Source of the DNA: Sulfurimonas hongkongensis
GTDB taxonomy: Bacteria > Campylobacterota > Campylobacteria > Campylobacterales > Sulfurimonadaceae
DNA: 64,000 nt
Direction of reading: 5' to 3'
NCBI RefSeq assembly: GCF_000445475.1
Contig: NZ_AUPZ01000004.1
Span: 1-64,000 of the forward strand
Part shown: in pieces, positions 61,426 through 64,000 of the stretch
Layout of the letters: each line of letters begins with the position of its first letter
Position numbering within the stretch: the stretch's first letter is position 1
Notes under the pieces: model-generated
Databases searched by the model: none
What the model saw: the letters and a program-made list of their open reading frames with translations, nothing else
Told to the model about the DNA's origin: nothing
Program-made: the position numbers and the translations under genes

Positions 61426-63423
61426 ATGACAAAAGTAAATGGTATAAGTTTATCTTTGATTGCTGTTGCAATATTTTTAAATGTAGCAAATGCTGATTCA
61501 ACAGATTTGGGTGAAGTCTCTGTTACAGCTACAAAAACAGAGAGAAAAGTTTCTGATGTGCCGGCGAGTATTAATATCATTACAGAACAAGATATTGAAA
61601 ACTCAGTTGCTTTAAGTGCGAATGAAAGTTTAAAAAATATTGCCGGTTTAAATATACGAAACAGCATGGGATTAATGTCTGTTGATACAAGCAATAAGGT
61701 ATATATGAGAGGCTTTGGGGGAAGCGATGCTCGCTCTTTAGTGTTAATAGATGGCGTTCCTATGAATGATCCATATACGGGCGCTGTAGATTGGAATCAG
61801 ATTCCAATGAGTTCAATAAAAAGAATAGAAGTGGTTAAAGGTTCCGGTTCTTCACTGTATGGTTCAAATGCAATGGGTGGTGTCATTAATATTATTACTA
61901 AAAAACCCAAAGAACAAAAAACTGATATTGCTCTTAGTTATGCAAGCATGAATACTAAGATAGGTTCAATCTCTACTACTGGAAAGGTTGGTAAATTTGG
62001 TTATTTTTTATCTGGTCAAATAGCAGAAAGTGATGGATATATAACTGATGTAGCTGCTAATCAGAAAGAAAATACTATCAAAAGAGGTGTTGAGAGAGAG
62101 AATGCAAATATAAAGTTTACATATGACATTGACGACACTTCAGATATCACAGCTTCTTATATTTATTATCATAATCAAGATGTGGGTGGCTTAGATGTGC
62201 CTAGTGGCTATAATCCATACGAAAAGACAATGCATACACTTCAAGCAACTTATGCAAAATTTTTTGACAATTTATCAGATATGAAAATTACTATCTACAG
62301 TAAACCCGGTGAGAATTCGTATGACTCATTAAAATATAATGCGACTTATCAAACAGAATTGCAATATAAAGATGAAGGTAAAAACGATGATTATGGTGCA
62401 ACTGCCCAATATACCATTCCAATAGAAGATCATATTATAACGGCTGGGGTTGATATGAAAAATAGTTATGCAGAAAAAAAAGATATTTACGCTACAGGTG
62501 ATACTATATTTAAAAAAGGAAGTCAAGACTATTATGGAATATTTGCGCAAGATGAATGGTTTGTAAATAAACAATTTATTTTAAACATTGGTGCAAGAAT
62601 AGATTACTATAAAAATCATAGCGGTGAAATGCATGATGAAGTCAATAGCATTGATACAAATTATAAGGAGAAAACATTTAATGCTTTTAGTCCTAAAATT
62701 GGAGCAGTTTATCATGCAACTAAATCAACATCTTTAAGAGCCTCTATAGGTAAAGCATTTAGAGCACCAACTGTAAGTGACCTCTATAGTAATTGGGTAT
62801 ATTATTCGAATGTGTATGCAGGAAATCCAAATTTAGATCCGGAGACCGTGATCTCTTATGAAATTGGAGTAGATCAAAAAATTGTAAATGGCAATATTCA
62901 TATTACAGCGTATAGAAGTGATGCTGAGGATTTTATATATTCTATAGACCCGCTTGATCCCTCAAGTACAAATTATAAAGAGAAAACCAATGTGGGTGAA
63001 GTAGAGATTCAAGGGGTGGAGCTTGAAGTTGATTATACTTTTACAGATGCGTTAAAAGCAATGGCTAACTACACATACAATGAATCAAAAATCAAAAAAT
63101 TTGAGGCTAACAGTGCACTAGAGGGCAAATACTTAACATATGTTCCAAAAAATAAAGCTTCAGTTTCTATTGAGTATATGAACCCAAAAATTATTAATAT
63201 AATTGCTAGTGGAAGATATGTGGGAAAACGTTATAGTGATGATGCAAATACAGAATCTAGTGCATATGAGAGTTACACTCTGTTTGATTTAAAGTTATCA
63301 AGAAGCATAACTAAAAATAGCCAACTTGAAGTAAGTGTAGATGATTTGTTTGATAGAGGGTATATAGAATATCATAACTCCCCAGGAAGAGTTGTAATGG
63401 CAACTCTTAAAATAAGTTTTTAA
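61426..63423 (+). CDS. TonB-dependent outer-membrane receptor, 665 residues
   Basis: This receptor starts MTKVNGISLSLI like its neighbour, with a signal peptide ending near residue 23, a TonB-box region SVTATKTE, and a plug with IEVVKGSGSSLYGSNAMGGVINI. The barrel contains GKAFRAPTVSDLYSNW and ends MATLKISF. It is 66 residues shorter than the first receptor. The stop is 2 bp before a secreted protein gene, so that gene is probably its operon partner. Its likely load is a metal chelate or vitamin; the sequence does not tell which. Confidence 0.92.
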   Translation: MTKVNGISLSLIAVAIFLNVANADSTDLGEVSVTATKTERKVSDVPASINIITEQDIENSVALSANESLKNIAGLNIRNSMGLMSVDTSNKVYMRGFGGSDARSLVLIDGVPMNDPYTGAVDWNQIPMSSIKRIEVVKGSGSSLYGSNAMGGVINIITKKPKEQKTDIALSYASMNTKIGSISTTGKVGKFGYFLSGQIAESDGYITDVAANQKENTIKRGVERENANIKFTYDIDDTSDITASYIYYHNQDVGGLDVPSGYNPYEKTMHTLQATYAKFFDNLSDMKITIYSKPGENSYDSLKYNATYQTELQYKDEGKNDDYGATAQYTIPIEDHIITAGVDMKNSYAEKKDIYATGDTIFKKGSQDYYGIFAQDEWFVNKQFILNIGARIDYYKNHSGEMHDEVNSIDTNYKEKTFNAFSPKIGAVYHATKSTSLRASIGKAFRAPTVSDLYSNWVYYSNVYAGNPNLDPETVISYEIGVDQKIVNGNIHITAYRSDAEDFIYSIDPLDPSSTNYKEKTNVGEVEIQGVELEVDYTFTDALKAMANYTYNESKIKKFEANSALEGKYLTYVPKNKASVSIEYMNPKIINIIASGRYVGKRYSDDANTESSAYESYTLFDLKLSRSITKNSQLEVSVDDLFDRGYIEYHNSPGRVVMATLKISF

Positions 63424-63425
63424 CG

Positions 63426-64000
63426 ATGAATCTTATAATAAATTTAAAAAGAGCTATCCTTATAGTGTCTCTATTTTTGCCCATAGTACTAAACGCTTCA
63501 ACATGGATTTATCAATATAAAAATAAAGAAACAAATGAAAAAGAGCTGTTAATAAAAAAAGGTAATTATCCTAATGGTAAGCAAATAGAGAGTTTTAATG
63601 ACTCAGAAATCTTTATACGGGACATGGATAATAGTGTAACAAGGACAAATGTTATAAATGGAAAAATACCTTTTGATGTGCCATACAAAGGAAGCTATCA
63701 TATTTTTTTTAAAAATCTATATTTAGAAGATGAAGTTTTAAATATAGAGTTATCTAGCATACGCATATATAATGTTTATGGTGACTTAAAAGATGCACTT
63801 GTAAAAGAGGTGCGTGGTAAAACGGTTGGTACTCACTATGCAAAAGAGCCGTTATCTGAAATACCATTTGAAGTAATCTTACAAAAACCTATAAGAAAGC
63901 ATCACATTAACTGCTGTTTATACTCTGGTGATATCTTGCCATTTAAGATCTATTTTAAGAGTAATATAAAAAAAGATATACCTTTAAGAGTCTATACTCA
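63426..64000 (+). CDS. Secreted periplasmic protein (DUF4198-like), cut by the window edge
   Basis: The frame opens with ATG 2 bp after the receptor stop and runs to the window end without a stop (191 residues seen). A signal peptide (about 1-24, LIVSLFLPIVLNAS) is clear. The middle is beta-rich with several Lys/Asp patches and an HHINCCLYSGD motif. The GDILPFKIYFKS segment resembles DUF4198 proteins that travel with metal TonB receptors. The match is weak. It is probably in the receptor operon. Confidence 0.65.
   Translation, partial: MNLIINLKRAILIVSLFLPIVLNASTWIYQYKNKETNEKELLIKKGNYPNGKQIESFNDSEIFIRDMDNSVTRTNVINGKIPFDVPYKGSYHIFFKNLYLEDEVLNIELSSIRIYNVYGDLKDALVKEVRGKTVGTHYAKEPLSEIPFEVILQKPIRKHHINCCLYSGDILPFKIYFKSNIKKDIPLRVYT

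Overview
The window is about 64 kb of AT-rich, densely coded bacterial chromosome. It looks like a Campylobacterota (epsilonproteobacterial) genome, most like Sulfurimonas or a close relative. The evidence is gene content and order. The block rplY-pth-LptF/G permease-lysA-HAD-pheA-hisC-fliF-fliG-fliH-dxs and the block ctpA-purC-purS-purQ-(SH3 protein)-plsC-crcB have, as I recall, the same order in Campylobacter jejuni. The dimeric dUTPase, a PsrABC-type molybdoenzyme and a NosL-like lipoprotein also fit a sulfur- or nitrogen-respiring member. The genus was inferred by reading, not by a search.

Layout. 1-5.0 kb (minus strand): a KamA-like radical SAM protein cut by the window edge, then an operon reading PLP sulfur enzyme, clpS, clpA, aat, which is a complete N-degron recognition set. 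5.0-10.1 kb: bioD, pyrB, pabB, a small membrane protein, tal, pilT. 10.1-22.2 kb: the conserved housekeeping and flagellar block ending in dxs. 22.2-23.7 kb: an AMMECR1/MEMO1 pair. 23.8-28.4 kb: pgeF, divergent from an ovothiol operon (ovoA, ovoB, a PNPOx-like flavoprotein), plus a 57-residue cysteine-rich protein on the other strand. 28.7-30.0 kb: dUTPase and an orphan ABC ATPase. 30.0-35.2 kb (minus): fluoride channel, acyltransferase, purine genes, CtpA. 35.3-40.5 kb: hemerythrin, a 12-TM NnrS-like protein, aroK, a thioredoxin-like protein, hisD, a PAS-SpoIIE regulator. 40.7-45.7 kb: an Fe-S / NrfD / molybdopterin oxidoreductase operon in B-C-A order. 46-52.3 kb: TlpA-like thioredoxin, NosL, TRIC channel, gamma-carbonic anhydrase, ppk, lnt, ogt. 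52.3-54.05 kb: an accessory patch with an AbiEii-like nucleotidyltransferase pair, a decayed hicAB locus and tRNA-Val. 54.2-58.6 kb: pckA, DedA, uvrB. 58.6-64 kb: two TonB-dependent receptors and the start of a periplasmic protein gene.

Most interesting points. (1) The two TonB receptor genes carry closely related 5' leaders that fold into the same two-hairpin shape, with one covarying pair and a 24-nt loop identical in both. The leaders sit just after a shared -10 element, so this is a good candidate for an undescribed structured regulatory RNA. (2) There is a compact ovothiol A operon with an attached flavin-type third gene. (3) Several families of short palindromic, MITE-like intergenic repeats are present, some with arms that differ between copies but still pair. 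(4) hicAB is broken at two places, visible only when the frame is read past the annotated start. (5) A 57-residue four-cysteine protein and two partial genes at the window edges are easy to miss.

Most of the rest is ordinary core metabolism in tightly packed, often overlapping operons. Intergenic stretches are short. The longest are the two TonB leaders, the repeat-filled gap after the molybdoenzyme and the region around tRNA-Val; all are described below.
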